Positions 1 to 8,928 of a DNA stretch of 64,000 nt are shown piece after piece. A program made the translations under genes and the position numbers. Position 1 is the stretch's first letter; every line of letters starts with the position of its first letter. The DNA lies in assembly GCA_902725215.1 (NCBI GenBank), contig CACUVI010000001.1:248001-312000 (forward strand), given 5' to 3'. The notes below the pieces were generated by a model that was given only the letters and a program-made list of their open reading frames with translations, did no database searches and was not told where the DNA came from. The stretch comes from Rhodospirillaceae bacterium LM-1. Lineage in GTDB: Bacteria > Pseudomonadota > Alphaproteobacteria > Rhodospirillales > WMHbin7.

Positions 1-629
1 TAAAATGGAACGGCCGAGAACAGGACCGACACGGGATGGCCGTCGGCATGACGAAACACCGTTTCGAAATCCAGCACCTCTTCCTTGTCCAAGAGCTGAT
101 TGATCATGCGAATGCGGTCGGCGGGGTTCAGATAGAACAAGCCCGATGGTTTGCCGATGATCGTATTCTTGTCATACCCCAACATCTTGGCGGCGCGCTC
201 GTTGGCAAAAAGCACTTGGCTGCTTTCCAAGCTGGTCACGGTCAAGGGAACGGGAGCGGTATCCAGAATGGCCGCCAAGCGCCTCTCGCTATCGCGCAGG
301 CGACTTTCCGCGCTGTCCAGGCTTGTTGGTTGTTCGTCGATCCAAACTAGAACGAAACTTCGCCCTGAAATCGGCAAGGGCGACAGGGTCAGGACATGAT
401 GGCCCTGAACGAGCTTATCCGGCTCTGAGCGGCCTATCCGCTGTTTGACGACGCTCGCCTCCTCCTCGGTCAAATCGGCGAAGCGCTCAATAAAGATAGT
501 GTTGGCAAGAACGAAGGACGAATCGACAGGATCGGCCAGTGCAGCCCCGTGCGGACTGCCCTCGATCAACGGTCGCAGAAGCCGAGCGGCATCATCGACC
601 AACGCATCAAGGCCCTTAGCTTGCGGCAT
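1..629 (-). CDS. PAS-domain sensory protein, C-terminal part missing (runs off left edge)
   Basis: An open minus-strand frame runs from the ATG at 629 off the left edge, giving about 209 residues. The first 110 residues are poorly conserved. From about residue 110 (RLRDSERRLAAILDTAPVP) there is a typical PAS entry helix, followed by the PAS core (VLFANERAAKMLGYDKNTIIG) and an FRHADGHPV strand. The C-terminal output domain, probably a histidine kinase or GGDEF domain, lies outside the window. A TTG at 641 in the same frame has a GGAG eight bases upstream and may be the true start. The gene begins just after the receiver gene at 646-1062, so the two probably form one operon and one signalling pathway. 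The output type is unknown. Confidence 0.7.
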   Translation of the reverse strand, partial: MPQAKGLDALVDDAARLLRPLIEGSPHGAALADPVDSSFVLANTIFIERFADLTEEEASVVKQRIGRSEPDKLVQGHHVLTLSPLPISGRSFVLVWIDEQPTSLDSAESRLRDSERRLAAILDTAPVPLTVTSLESSQVLFANERAAKMLGYDKNTIIGKPSGLFYLNPADRIRMINQLLDKEEVLDFETVFRHADGHPVSVLFSAVPF

Positions 630-645
630 AAGGGCTATCAATGGG

Positions 646-1062
646 CTAGCTCCGGCCCGGATAGCGGGCAAGATGACGCTTCAGGCGCTCGTCCAGGGTT
701 TTGGCGGAAAGGGGTTTGCTGATCACGTCATTGACGCCAGCCTTGAGCGCCGTTTGAATGTTCTCGGGCGTCGCGTTGCCGGTAACCAACAGGCACATCA
801 TGTTCTTGTTCTTGATGTCGGGATCGTTCTTGTACATCTGCACGAACCACAGGCCGTTGATCGGCTCCATGCTGATGTCGACCAAAGCCACATCGACCAC
901 GGAATTGTGCAGAATCTGAATGGCGTCGGCGCCGTTGGCGGCCTCGAGGATGCTGCCAACCCCCAGCGAGTTCAAAAAGGAACGCATCAGCCAACGGAAA
1001 TGCGCATTGTCGTCGGCGACGAGCATGGTATAGCTGCTTAGATTAATCGGTCCACCATTCAT
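646..1062 (-). CDS. CheY-like single-domain response regulator
   Basis: This 138-residue protein is a stand-alone receiver domain. The acidic pair is D17-D18 (LVADDN), the phosphoacceptor is D62 (VALVDIS), the switch threonine is T94 (LLVTGNA) and the conserved lysine is K116 (ISKPLS), so the phosphorylation site looks intact. There is no output domain, so it should act by protein-protein interaction like CheY or DivK. The gene for a PAS sensor (1-629) follows directly downstream on the same strand, which makes that protein a likely partner. No specific pathway can be assigned from the sequence. Confidence 0.85.
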   Translation of the reverse strand: MNGGPINLSSYTMLVADDNAHFRWLMRSFLNSLGVGSILEAANGADAIQILHNSVVDVALVDISMEPINGLWFVQMYKNDPDIKNKNMMCLLVTGNATPENIQTALKAGVNDVISKPLSAKTLDERLKRHLARYPGRS

Positions 1063-1181
1063 GGTCTTCGCCCTGTATCCTTCTTGGGTTGATTAAAGCC
1101 AACTTTGCATGCCGCCACAGTCTTAGCACCCGATTTTCACTGAAACTATCATTTAATGCCCGATAAATTCCAGAGGGTTTG

Positions 1182-2528
1182 ATGACGGATATTCTCACGG
1201 CTTGGATTGCCTCCAGTTTCTCAGAAGCCGTTCAAGCCTTCAACCGAGGGGAACATGATCTGGCGCAGAAACAGGCGCGAGCTTTGCTTGCCGCCAGCCC
1301 CAACCACGATGGGGCCATGCATCTTCTGGGCTTATGCGCGCTGAGACAGGGCCGAAACGACGAAGCGGTGGCCTGGCTTGGAGAGGCTGTCTTGCGCAAT
1401 CCGGCCGACGGTGATCGCTTGGCCGCCTTCGGCATGGCGCAGAAGGCGGCGGGCAATGTTGCAGGCGCCCTGCAATCGCTTGAACAGGCTGCCAGCTTGC
1501 TGCCGCACAATGCCCAGATACGGATCAATCAGGCCAATCTGCTGCAAGACCAGGGCGATTTTGACAAAGCGCTGGACCTTTATCGCCAAGCGGCAAGGAT
1601 TGATCCGAACAATGCCCTGTTGCGCTACAATTTGGGCCTTAGCTTGCTGACGCTGGGACAATTCGAGGAGGGCTGGGCCGAGGCGGAATGGCGCTGGAAG
1701 GCGGCGTGCCTTGATCTGGAACGGGTCGATTTCAACGCGCCCGCCTGGAAGGGCGAAGAACTGCAAGGCAAGACGCTGCTTCTGTGGACCGAGCAGGGTT
1801 TGGGTGACACGATCATGTTCTGCCGCTATGTGCCGATCCTGGCTGAGCGGGGCGTGCGGGTCCTTCTGCAGGCGCCAAAATCCCTGCATCCGCTTTTGTC
1901 CAGCCTGCAAGGTCTGGCTGGATTGTTTGCGGAAGGCGATCCCCTGCCCCCCTTCGATGCGCAGGCGCCATTGCTGGCCGTACCGGGGCGCATGGGGACC
2001 ATTCTGCAAACCATTCCCGGGCAAACGCCCTATCTGCATGCGACGACAGAGAGAATTGCGGCTTGGCGGGATAAACTGAAGCATCTGAAAGGCGTCAAGA
2101 TCGGCCTTGGCTGGCGCGGCAACCCGGCCCACGCCAACGACGCCAACCGCTCATTGCCAGCGGAACTGCTGGCTCCCTTGTTCAAGATAAATGGAATGGA
2201 TTGGATCGGCGTCCAGCCCGATCCCGGCCCCTGCCCGCCCCCCATCTTCAATGCAGGGCCGGAACTGGTCGATTGGGGCGACACGGCGGGATTGATGACC
2301 AATCTGGATTTGATGATCGCCGTCGATAGTTCGGCGGCCCATCTGGCGGGCGCTTTGGGCATTCCCTGTTGGCTGCTGCTGCCCTATCTGCCCGACTGGC
2401 GCTGGCTGTTGAAGCGCCAGGACAGCCCTTGGTACCCCACCTTCAGCTTGTTTCGCCAGCAAAGCCCGCAAGATTGGCCGGGCGTTATCCTGAAGCTGCA
2501 AGAGGCTCTGTCATCGCATCCCCGCTAG
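1182..2528 (+). CDS. TPR-repeat protein with glycosyltransferase-like C-terminal domain
   Basis: The N-terminal half (about residues 10-165) holds four to five TPR repeats, with typical spacing of A-x-LG, A-Y/F and P-x-N motifs (for example LDLYRQAARIDPNNALLRYN). A linker with EGWAEAEWRW leads into a C-terminal domain with WTEQGLGDTIMFCRYVP and DLMIAVDSSAAHLAGALG, the pattern of GT9/GT41-like glycosyltransferases. Such TPR-GT proteins often glycosylate proteins, including flagellins, but the substrate here is unknown. The start is the ATG at 1182, with AGAGGG seven bases upstream; a TTG sits immediately before it. A paralogue lies at 45954-47519. The 3' end overlaps the RND gene on the opposite strand by 44 bases. 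Confidence 0.75.
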   Translation: MTDILTAWIASSFSEAVQAFNRGEHDLAQKQARALLAASPNHDGAMHLLGLCALRQGRNDEAVAWLGEAVLRNPADGDRLAAFGMAQKAAGNVAGALQSLEQAASLLPHNAQIRINQANLLQDQGDFDKALDLYRQAARIDPNNALLRYNLGLSLLTLGQFEEGWAEAEWRWKAACLDLERVDFNAPAWKGEELQGKTLLLWTEQGLGDTIMFCRYVPILAERGVRVLLQAPKSLHPLLSSLQGLAGLFAEGDPLPPFDAQAPLLAVPGRMGTILQTIPGQTPYLHATTERIAAWRDKLKHLKGVKIGLGWRGNPAHANDANRSLPAELLAPLFKINGMDWIGVQPDPGPCPPPIFNAGPELVDWGDTAGLMTNLDLMIAVDSSAAHLAGALGIPCWLLLPYLPDWRWLLKRQDSPWYPTFSLFRQQSPQDWPGVILKLQEALSSHPR

Positions 2529-5500
2529 TGGGTTTTCTGGTCCTGGCCAAGAAGCTGTAAGCCGTCGGCACGACGAACAGGGTCAGGCAGGTTCCCAACA
2601 ACAGGCCGCCCACAATAACCCAGCCGATCTGGCTGCGGCTTTCGGCGCCAGCCCCGCTGCCCAGCGCCAGGGGAAGCGCTCCAAGCACCATGGCCCCTGT
2701 GGTCATCAGAATGGGGCGCAATCTAAGCGTCGCTGCTTCGACTACCGCATCGATCTTCGATTTGCCGACATCCTGAAGCTGGTTGGCGAATTCGACGATC
2801 AGAATGCCGTGTTTGGTGATCAAGCCGACCAGCGTCACCAGACCGATCTGGCTGTAAACATTGAGCGTGCCGCCCGACAGTTTCAAGGCCAGCAAAGCGC
2901 CCGTCATCGACAAAGGCACGGTCAGCATGATCACGAAGGGATCGACAAAACTTTCGAACTGCGCCGCCAGCACCAGATAGATGAAGAACAGGGCCAACAC
3001 AAAGGTCAGGATCATGTCGGCGCGCGACGTTTTGAATTCGCGCGACTGGCCGTTGAAATCATACTGGGCCACGCTTGGCAGAACCCTGGCCGCCGTCTCC
3101 TCCAAGAATGCGATGGCCTCGCCCAGCGCATAGCCGGGCGCAATGTTGGCGGTAATGGTGGCGGCGCGCATCTGGTTGAAGTGATTGAGTTCGCGCGGCG
3201 CCACCGTCTCCTCGACGTTCAGAAGATTCGACAATTGCACCATGCGCCCGTCGCGCGCCCTGACATAGATGGCGGAAAGATCGTCCGGATTCTGGCGATC
3301 GATATCCGCCACCTGAACGATCACGTCATACTGATAGCCTTCGCGCTTGAAGCGCGTCACCTGTCGCCCGCCCAGCATGGTTTCAAGCGCTCGCCCCACC
3401 TGATCGACCGAAGCGCCGACATCGGCCACCTTCTCGCGATTCACGGTCACGCGCAATTGCGGCTTGTTCAGGCGCAGATCGGTGTCCAGCGCCATCAGGC
3501 CGGGATATTTCGACGCCTCCTGAATAAGCGCCTGAACCATCGTTTGCAGTTCGGGATAGCTGAGCTGCGTCTGCACCACGAACTGAACGGGTTTTTCCGT
3601 GGGCCGCTGCCCCAGCGAGGCCGGGTTGACGGCAAAGGCCAGCACGCCGGGAATGGCCATCAGCCTGGGCGTCATGGATTTCACGATATCCATCTGGCTG
3701 CGGCTGCGATCTCCCCATTCCTTCAAGCGCGAAAAGGAAATGGCCTGCGACACGACGGGAACGCCCGCCACCGCCATGAAGCGATCGACTTCGGGGATGG
3801 TCTTGATGATCTCCTCGATCTCGCGCAGATAGCGGTCGGTATAGGCGATGGTCGAGCCTTCCGGGGCGATGGCGGTCGCCATGATGGTGCCGCGATCCTC
3901 GATCGGCGCCAATTCCGACTTCAGAAGCATGATCAAGCCGCCCGACGACAAGGCGACGGCCAGCCCAACGGCCACGACGATCATGCGCTTGGAAAGCGAT
4001 AAGGTCAGCAAGCGCTGATAGGCGGCTGTCAGATTGTTCAGAAAGGTCTCGATGACATTGTAGAAACGGCTGTGTTTCTTCTCGTGCTTAAGCATGCGCG
4101 AACACATCATGGGCGACAAGGTCAACGCCACGAAACCCGACACGATCACCGCCCCCGCCAGGGTCAGGGCGAATTCGGTGAACAAACGCCCGGTGCGCCC
4201 GGTCATGAAGCCGATCGGCACATAGACGGCGGCCAGGGTTATGGTCATGGCCAGAACGGCAAAGCCGATCTCCCGGCTGCCGTTCAGCGCCGCCTTCATC
4301 GGCGGCATGCCGTCCTCGATATGACGGTAGATGTTTTCCAACATGACGATGGCGTCATCGACCACAAGGCCGATGGCCAGCACCATGGACAGCAGGGTCA
4401 GCGTGTTGATCGAAAAATTGAAGGCGTACATGATCGCCGCCGCGCCGATCAGCGAAACCGGAATGGTGACGATGGGGATAAGCGTAGCCCTGACCGTGCG
4501 CAGGAAAAAGAAAATGACCAGCACCACCAGCAACGTCGCTTCAAAAATCGTCTTGAATACGCTGTCGATCGATTCTGAGATGAACAAGGTGGTGTCATAG
4601 CCGATCTCGGCGTTCAATCCCTCTGGCAGGCTGTCCGTAAGCGTTGGCAGAATGGCGCGCAAGCCCTTGGCGACGTCCAGGGGGTTAGCGGTCGATTGCT
4701 TGATGATGCCCAGCGTGATCGCCGTTTTTCCCCTGTAACGGGCAATGCGCCGTTCGTCTTCCGGCCCCAATTCGACGCGAGCCACATCTTTGATGCGCAC
4801 CATGTAGCCGCCGCCGGAATCGCCGATGATCACCTGGCCGAATTGTTCAGGCGTTTGCAGATCCGTTTCCGAAAGCACGGTGAATTCGCGCGACATGCTT
4901 TCGATGCGCCCGGCGGGAATCTCGACATTCTGTCGCTTGAGCGCGTTCTCGACATCCAGGGGCGTCAGGCGATAGGCCGCCAGTCTGGCGCTGTCCAGCC
5001 AAATGCGCATGGCGAAGCGGCGCGCGCCATAGATCGCCACGTCGGCGACGCCGTTGATGTTTTGAATGCGGTCCTTCACGTAACGTTCGGCGTAGTCGGT
5101 GATGAACAGCGTGTCGTGACGGTCCGAGGAAAAGGCCAGATAGATGATGGGTTGGGCGTCCGCCTCGACCTTGGCGACAACGGGTTCATCAACGTCTTCT
5201 GGCAAACGGCCGCGCACGCGCCCCACACGGTCGCGCACATCGCTGGCCGCCGATTCCGGATCGCGATTCGAACGGAAACGCACGGTGATCTGGCTGCGTT
5301 CGGCCCGGCTGATCGAGGATAGGACATCGACCCCCTCGATGCCCGCCAGAGAATCCTCCATCACCTTGGTGACTTGGCTTTCCACCACTTCCGAACTGGC
5401 GCCCTTATAGGTGGTGGTGACTGTCACCACCGGCTCGTCGATATTGGGATATTCGCGCACCGTCAGGCGTTGCAGCGCAATGATGCCGACCAGAGTCAGC

Positions 5501-5559
5501 AACAGGCTCATCACCGTGGCCAGCACGGGACGGCGAATGGAAAGTTCGGGAAGTTTCAT
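2485..5559 (-). CDS. RND multidrug efflux permease (HAE1/AcrB family)
   Basis: At 1024 residues this is full length for an inner-membrane RND pump, which exports drugs or other small molecules using the proton gradient. It starts MKLPELSIRRPVLATVMS, typical of the first membrane helix. TM4 carries the proton-relay pair in GLVVDDAIVMLENIYRH, and there are two large periplasmic loops and a second helix bundle (AQFESFVDPFVIMLTVPLS). The ATG at 5559 follows GAGGG by nine bases; an upstream TTG at 5568 is less likely. The adaptor gene (5597-6742) is immediately upstream in the same operon. No outer-membrane factor (TolC-like) gene is nearby, so a distant one must serve. Substrates cannot be told from sequence. 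Confidence 0.93.
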   Translation of the reverse strand: MKLPELSIRRPVLATVMSLLLTLVGIIALQRLTVREYPNIDEPVVTVTTTYKGASSEVVESQVTKVMEDSLAGIEGVDVLSSISRAERSQITVRFRSNRDPESAASDVRDRVGRVRGRLPEDVDEPVVAKVEADAQPIIYLAFSSDRHDTLFITDYAERYVKDRIQNINGVADVAIYGARRFAMRIWLDSARLAAYRLTPLDVENALKRQNVEIPAGRIESMSREFTVLSETDLQTPEQFGQVIIGDSGGGYMVRIKDVARVELGPEDERRIARYRGKTAITLGIIKQSTANPLDVAKGLRAILPTLTDSLPEGLNAEIGYDTTLFISESIDSVFKTIFEATLLVVLVIFFFLRTVRATLIPIVTIPVSLIGAAAIMYAFNFSINTLTLLSMVLAIGLVVDDAIVMLENIYRHIEDGMPPMKAALNGSREIGFAVLAMTITLAAVYVPIGFMTGRTGRLFTEFALTLAGAVIVSGFVALTLSPMMCSRMLKHEKKHSRFYNVIETFLNNLTAAYQRLLTLSLSKRMIVVAVGLAVALSSGGLIMLLKSELAPIEDRGTIMATAIAPEGSTIAYTDRYLREIEEIIKTIPEVDRFMAVAGVPVVSQAISFSRLKEWGDRSRSQMDIVKSMTPRLMAIPGVLAFAVNPASLGQRPTEKPVQFVVQTQLSYPELQTMVQALIQEASKYPGLMALDTDLRLNKPQLRVTVNREKVADVGASVDQVGRALETMLGGRQVTRFKREGYQYDVIVQVADIDRQNPDDLSAIYVRARDGRMVQLSNLLNVEETVAPRELNHFNQMRAATITANIAPGYALGEAIAFLEETAARVLPSVAQYDFNGQSREFKTSRADMILTFVLALFFIYLVLAAQFESFVDPFVIMLTVPLSMTGALLALKLSGGTLNVYSQIGLVTLVGLITKHGILIVEFANQLQDVGKSKIDAVVEAATLRLRPILMTTGAMVLGALPLALGSGAGAESRSQIGWVIVGGLLLGTCLTLFVVPTAYSFLARTRKPTSGDAMTEPLAASG

Positions 5560-5596
5560 TATGTACAACCCTCAATCGCCGGGATAGAACAAGCCG

Positions 5597-6742
5597 TCAT
5601 GGCTTCTTGTCCTGCCCGGCAATGACGACCGGAGCGCCTTCCCGCACTTTCATATGTCCGGCCGTGATCACGACATCGCCCGAAGCCAAGCCTTCCACGA
5701 TTTCCACCTTGCCTTCGCGCCTAGCGCCGGTGCGGATTTTTTGGGCGACCACCAGCCCGTCCACGATCTTGTAGACGAACATCTGGTTGCCCCTGGGAAT
5801 CAGGGCTTCTTCGGATAGCATCAGGGCGTTCTCGGTCTTGCGGGTCACAAGGCCGATGCGCACGAACATGCCGGGTTTCAACAAACCTTCGGCGTTCGGA
5901 AGACGCGCCCTGGCCGCCACCGAGCGGTTGACCGGATCGATTTTTGGATCGATGGCGTAGACTTCGCCGGTAAAGGATTTGCCGGGATAGGAATCGGCCC
6001 GCACCAGAATCGGCATGCCCGGCTTGATTTCGGATAAAGCGATCTCGGGCACCTGGAAATCGGCCTTGATCGGATCGATGCCTTCCAAATTGACCAAATC
6101 CTGGCCCGGCGTGACATAAGCCCCCAGGCTGACCTTGCGCAGTCCCACCACGCCATCGAACGGCGCCATGATCAGCGTTTTATCCATATTCGTCTTGGCC
6201 AGTTCAATGCGGGACTGATCCACCTTCAGCTTGGAACCCGCCTCGTCCAAGGCGCGGGCCGTGCCAGCGCCCTGGCTGTAGAGCTTGGTGGCGCGCTCGT
6301 TGTTGGCCTTGCTCAGATCCAGATTGGCCCTGGCCTGATTGTAATCGGCGACATAGGTCGAATCGTCCAGCTTGACCAAGGGCTGGCCTTTTTTGACGGC
6401 GGTGCCCTCTTCGAACAGAATTTTGATCACGCGACCGGCCATTTCGGGGCGGATCATGACCGATTCGTTCGACAACAAAGACCCGACGGCGGAAACTTCA
6501 TGGATGAATTCGCTGGGCGCCAGGGTCATGGCTTCCACCGCCACCGGCTTGGCGGGACCGCCCGGCCCCGGTGCAGGGGGCGCGCCTTTGGCGGCCGGTT
6601 GGGCGGCGTCATTCTTGGCAACAGGGGCCTGGGGCGCCCCTGACGTGCCAAATAGCGATGGCCCACCGGCATACCACCAGACGGCCAAAACAATCACAGC
6701 CGCGATTGCCCCATATAGGAGCTTGCGTTGAAAGGCGGTCAT
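5597..6742 (-). CDS. RND efflux periplasmic adaptor (membrane fusion protein)
   Basis: This 381-residue protein has an N-terminal membrane anchor (LLYGAIAAVIVLAVWWYAGG). An Ala/Pro/Gly-rich linker follows, then the lipoyl half-motifs (SVMIRPEMAGRVIKILFEEG and IMAPFDGVVGLRKVSLGAYV) flanking a short helical hairpin, and a beta-barrel region (GMPILVRADSYPGKSFTGEV). It links the RND pump encoded directly downstream to an outer-membrane channel. It is the first gene of the operon; the palindrome at 6759-6779 lies 17 bases upstream of its start codon and probably controls both genes. Confidence 0.92.
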   Translation of the reverse strand: MTAFQRKLLYGAIAAVIVLAVWWYAGGPSLFGTSGAPQAPVAKNDAAQPAAKGAPPAPGPGGPAKPVAVEAMTLAPSEFIHEVSAVGSLLSNESVMIRPEMAGRVIKILFEEGTAVKKGQPLVKLDDSTYVADYNQARANLDLSKANNERATKLYSQGAGTARALDEAGSKLKVDQSRIELAKTNMDKTLIMAPFDGVVGLRKVSLGAYVTPGQDLVNLEGIDPIKADFQVPEIALSEIKPGMPILVRADSYPGKSFTGEVYAIDPKIDPVNRSVAARARLPNAEGLLKPGMFVRIGLVTRKTENALMLSEEALIPRGNQMFVYKIVDGLVVAQKIRTGARREGKVEIVEGLASGDVVITAGHMKVREGAPVVIAGQDKKP

Positions 6743-6758
6743 CCCGGTCTACCCTCAG

Positions 6759-6779
6759 TAAACTGAACGGTTCAGTTTA
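6759..6779. promoter_or_regulatory. Perfect inverted repeat upstream of the RND operon, likely TetR-family operator
   Basis: TAAACTGAAC-G-GTTCAGTTTA is a perfect 10-base inverted repeat around one central base, 17 bases upstream of the adaptor start codon. Its size, symmetry and position fit the operators of TetR-family repressors of RND pumps. No tetR-like gene is present in the window, so the regulator must be encoded elsewhere. Binding by a TetR protein is inference. Confidence 0.7.
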
Positions 6780-6910
6780 ACGAATTCCCGGACAAGGTCA
6801 ACCGGTGAAGGGATCGCTTGGAGCCAGGCACTTGATGAATTATGGTAATCACCAAGCAAGATTGGAAGGACTCGCGGTCAGTCGTGACCTGCTGATAGGG
6901 GAATGTTGGA

Positions 6911-8239
6911 ATGAGTCATCTTGGCACGCTGCTCCTGGTATCGGGCGACGCTCGCGGCAGTCAAAGTCTAAGCGCCCGCCTGACCGAGGGCGGCTTCAAC
7001 GTAACCTTGGCCGCCGATGGCGCTCAGGCCCTTCAAAAGTCAGCCAGCGGACATCCCGACATTATCCTTTGCCTGTCGGCCCTTGCCGATATGAGCGGAA
7101 TCGATCTAGCCAATAAGTTGAAGGAGAGTGAGGCGACTTCCGACATTCCCTTCGCCCTGCTCAGCGACCAGTTGACGCCCGAGATCAGCAAACAGGCGCT
7201 GGATGCCCGTATCGACGATCTGGTCGTGCAGCCGATCGACCCCGCCGTTCTGGTAGCGCGCTTAAAGCCGCTTTTGCGCCTATCGACCATGCATACAGAA
7301 TTAAACCGTCGCGCGCATGTCGCTGGGCGTTTCGGCATCGAAACAGCCGGCAAAGTCGATGTCGCCGTGGACGACGGAAACCAGATGATCTTGCTGGTCA
7401 GCAACGACAAGAAAGCGATTGAATCCTATTCCTCGCTGCTCAAGCGAGCCAACATAACGGTGACCGACAATTTGATCGAGGCCGAAGACCTTCTGACCCA
7501 GAAGAACTTCGACGCCGCCATTCTGGACGTTACCGATTCCAGCGCGGAACATCTAAGCCTGTGCTCGCAAATCCGCAATAATTCGCGCCTGTTCAACCTG
7601 CCCGTTCTGCTGATCGCGCCGCCCGGCACTTTTCCCGACGCCATCGAGCCCTATCGACGCGGCGCCAGTCGCGTTTTGGTGCGCCCCACCGACCCGCATC
7701 TGCTGGTCACGGCGCTTCTGGCCCTGGTGCGCCGCCAGCGCCTGCGCTGGCGCATTCGCGAGGCATTGGCCAAAACGCTGGGCAAGCAAACCGGCGACGA
7801 CCGCACGGCCGCTTACGGCAAGGACTTCCTGATGGCGCATCTGGCTGAGCGACTGGAACATGCCAGACATGGTGGGCGGCATTTGTCCGTGGTGTTCCTC
7901 AACATTCCCAACATCGGCGCCGTGGTGCATCAGTTTGGCAAGGAAGCGGGCGAACAATTGTTGGCCCAGTTGGGCAATTGGATCATGGGCCTGCTGCGCG
8001 CCGAGGACCTGACCGCCCGCTCGTCGGATTGCGAATTCTGTCTGGTGCTGCCCGACACCCCCATCGAGGAAGCCGAGATCGTCATGCATCGCATCGCCAG
8101 CGTGCTGACCTATACCGACTTTGCCGTGCCCGACGTTTATCAGCCGGTCAAGGTCTGGGTCGAGGTGGGCAGCGCACTCGCCCGCGAGGACGACACGGTT
8201 GAAACCTTTCTGGCGCGCGCCCATTCTAGAATCGGATAA
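6911..8239 (+). CDS. PleD-like double-receiver protein with degenerate GGDEF domain
   Basis: The order is receiver 1 (about residues 5-125), receiver 2 (about 155-275) and a GGDEF-fold domain (about 295-440), as in PleD. Receiver 1 reads IILCLSALADMSGID where an Asp-containing motif is expected, so the phosphoacceptor seems lost. Receiver 2 keeps an Asp (DAAILDVTDSS). The third domain keeps flanking features (LAERLEHARHGGRHLSVVFL, FGKEAGEQLLAQL), but the GGDEF signature is replaced by SSDCEF. It therefore should not make cyclic di-GMP and may act as a scaffold or sensor. The gene stands alone, divergent from the RND operon. The start is the ATG at 6911. Confidence 0.8.
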   Translation: MSHLGTLLLVSGDARGSQSLSARLTEGGFNVTLAADGAQALQKSASGHPDIILCLSALADMSGIDLANKLKESEATSDIPFALLSDQLTPEISKQALDARIDDLVVQPIDPAVLVARLKPLLRLSTMHTELNRRAHVAGRFGIETAGKVDVAVDDGNQMILLVSNDKKAIESYSSLLKRANITVTDNLIEAEDLLTQKNFDAAILDVTDSSAEHLSLCSQIRNNSRLFNLPVLLIAPPGTFPDAIEPYRRGASRVLVRPTDPHLLVTALLALVRRQRLRWRIREALAKTLGKQTGDDRTAAYGKDFLMAHLAERLEHARHGGRHLSVVFLNIPNIGAVVHQFGKEAGEQLLAQLGNWIMGLLRAEDLTARSSDCEFCLVLPDTPIEEAEIVMHRIASVLTYTDFAVPDVYQPVKVWVEVGSALAREDDTVETFLARAHSRIG

Positions 8240-8280
8240 GGAAGTTTCGAAGGCTGGCGCAAGGCCAAAGGTCAACCGTT

Positions 8281-8928
8281 ATGCGCATCGACGTCATCTT
8301 CGACACGATCTGCCCTTGGTGCTATGTGGGCAAACGCCGGTTGGAGCGCGCCTTGGCGCAGCGACCGCTGGTTCGACCGGAAATCCGCTGGCGCCCCTTC
8401 CTTCTCAATCCCGACATGCCCGCCAACGGCATCGAGCGCAAGGCCTATCTGGAAAGCAAGTTCGGCGGCCCCTACCGCGTCAAGCAGATGTATTCCGCGG
8501 TCGCCGCGGCCGGGGCTGGCGAGGGCATTCCCTTTTCGTTTGAGACCATCGTGCGCACGCCAGATTCCCTGCCCTCGCACCGCTTGATCCGCTTGGCGGG
8601 AAGAATGGGCAAGGCGGGCGAAGCCGTCGAGGCGGTCTTCTCCGCCTATTTCGCCGAGGGGCGCGACATTAGCGACTTCAACGAATTGCAGGCTATCGGC
8701 AGGGGTTTGGGGTTGGACAGGGACCTGATCGTCCTGGCGCTTGAAGACGCCGAAGACAGCAGCCAGATCGTGGCGGAAAACACCCGCGCCCATCGTTTGG
8801 GCATCAACGGCGTTCCCAGCTATGTCTTCAATGAAGCCTATGCCCTGGCGGGTGCTCAGGAATCGGACATTTTCCTGCGCCTGATCGATCTGGCGCGCGA
8901 AACGGAAACCCAAGCTCCAGTCAGTTGA
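8281..8928 (+). CDS. DsbA-family oxidoreductase, FrnE-like
   Basis: This 215-residue thioredoxin-fold protein begins MRIDVIFDTICPWCYVGKRR, with the CPWC active-site motif at the end of the first strand. The helical insertion and the late cis-Pro loop (INGVPSYVFNE) match the FrnE/2-hydroxychromene-2-carboxylate isomerase branch of the DsbA superfamily. No signal peptide is visible, so it should be cytoplasmic. The likely role is thiol-disulfide exchange or a glutathione-linked reaction; the substrate is unknown. It follows the PleD-like gene by 41 bases, and its last 8 bases overlap the 3' end of the convergent lysR gene. Confidence 0.87.
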   Translation: MRIDVIFDTICPWCYVGKRRLERALAQRPLVRPEIRWRPFLLNPDMPANGIERKAYLESKFGGPYRVKQMYSAVAAAGAGEGIPFSFETIVRTPDSLPSHRLIRLAGRMGKAGEAVEAVFSAYFAEGRDISDFNELQAIGRGLGLDRDLIVLALEDAEDSSQIVAENTRAHRLGINGVPSYVFNEAYALAGAQESDIFLRLIDLARETETQAPVS

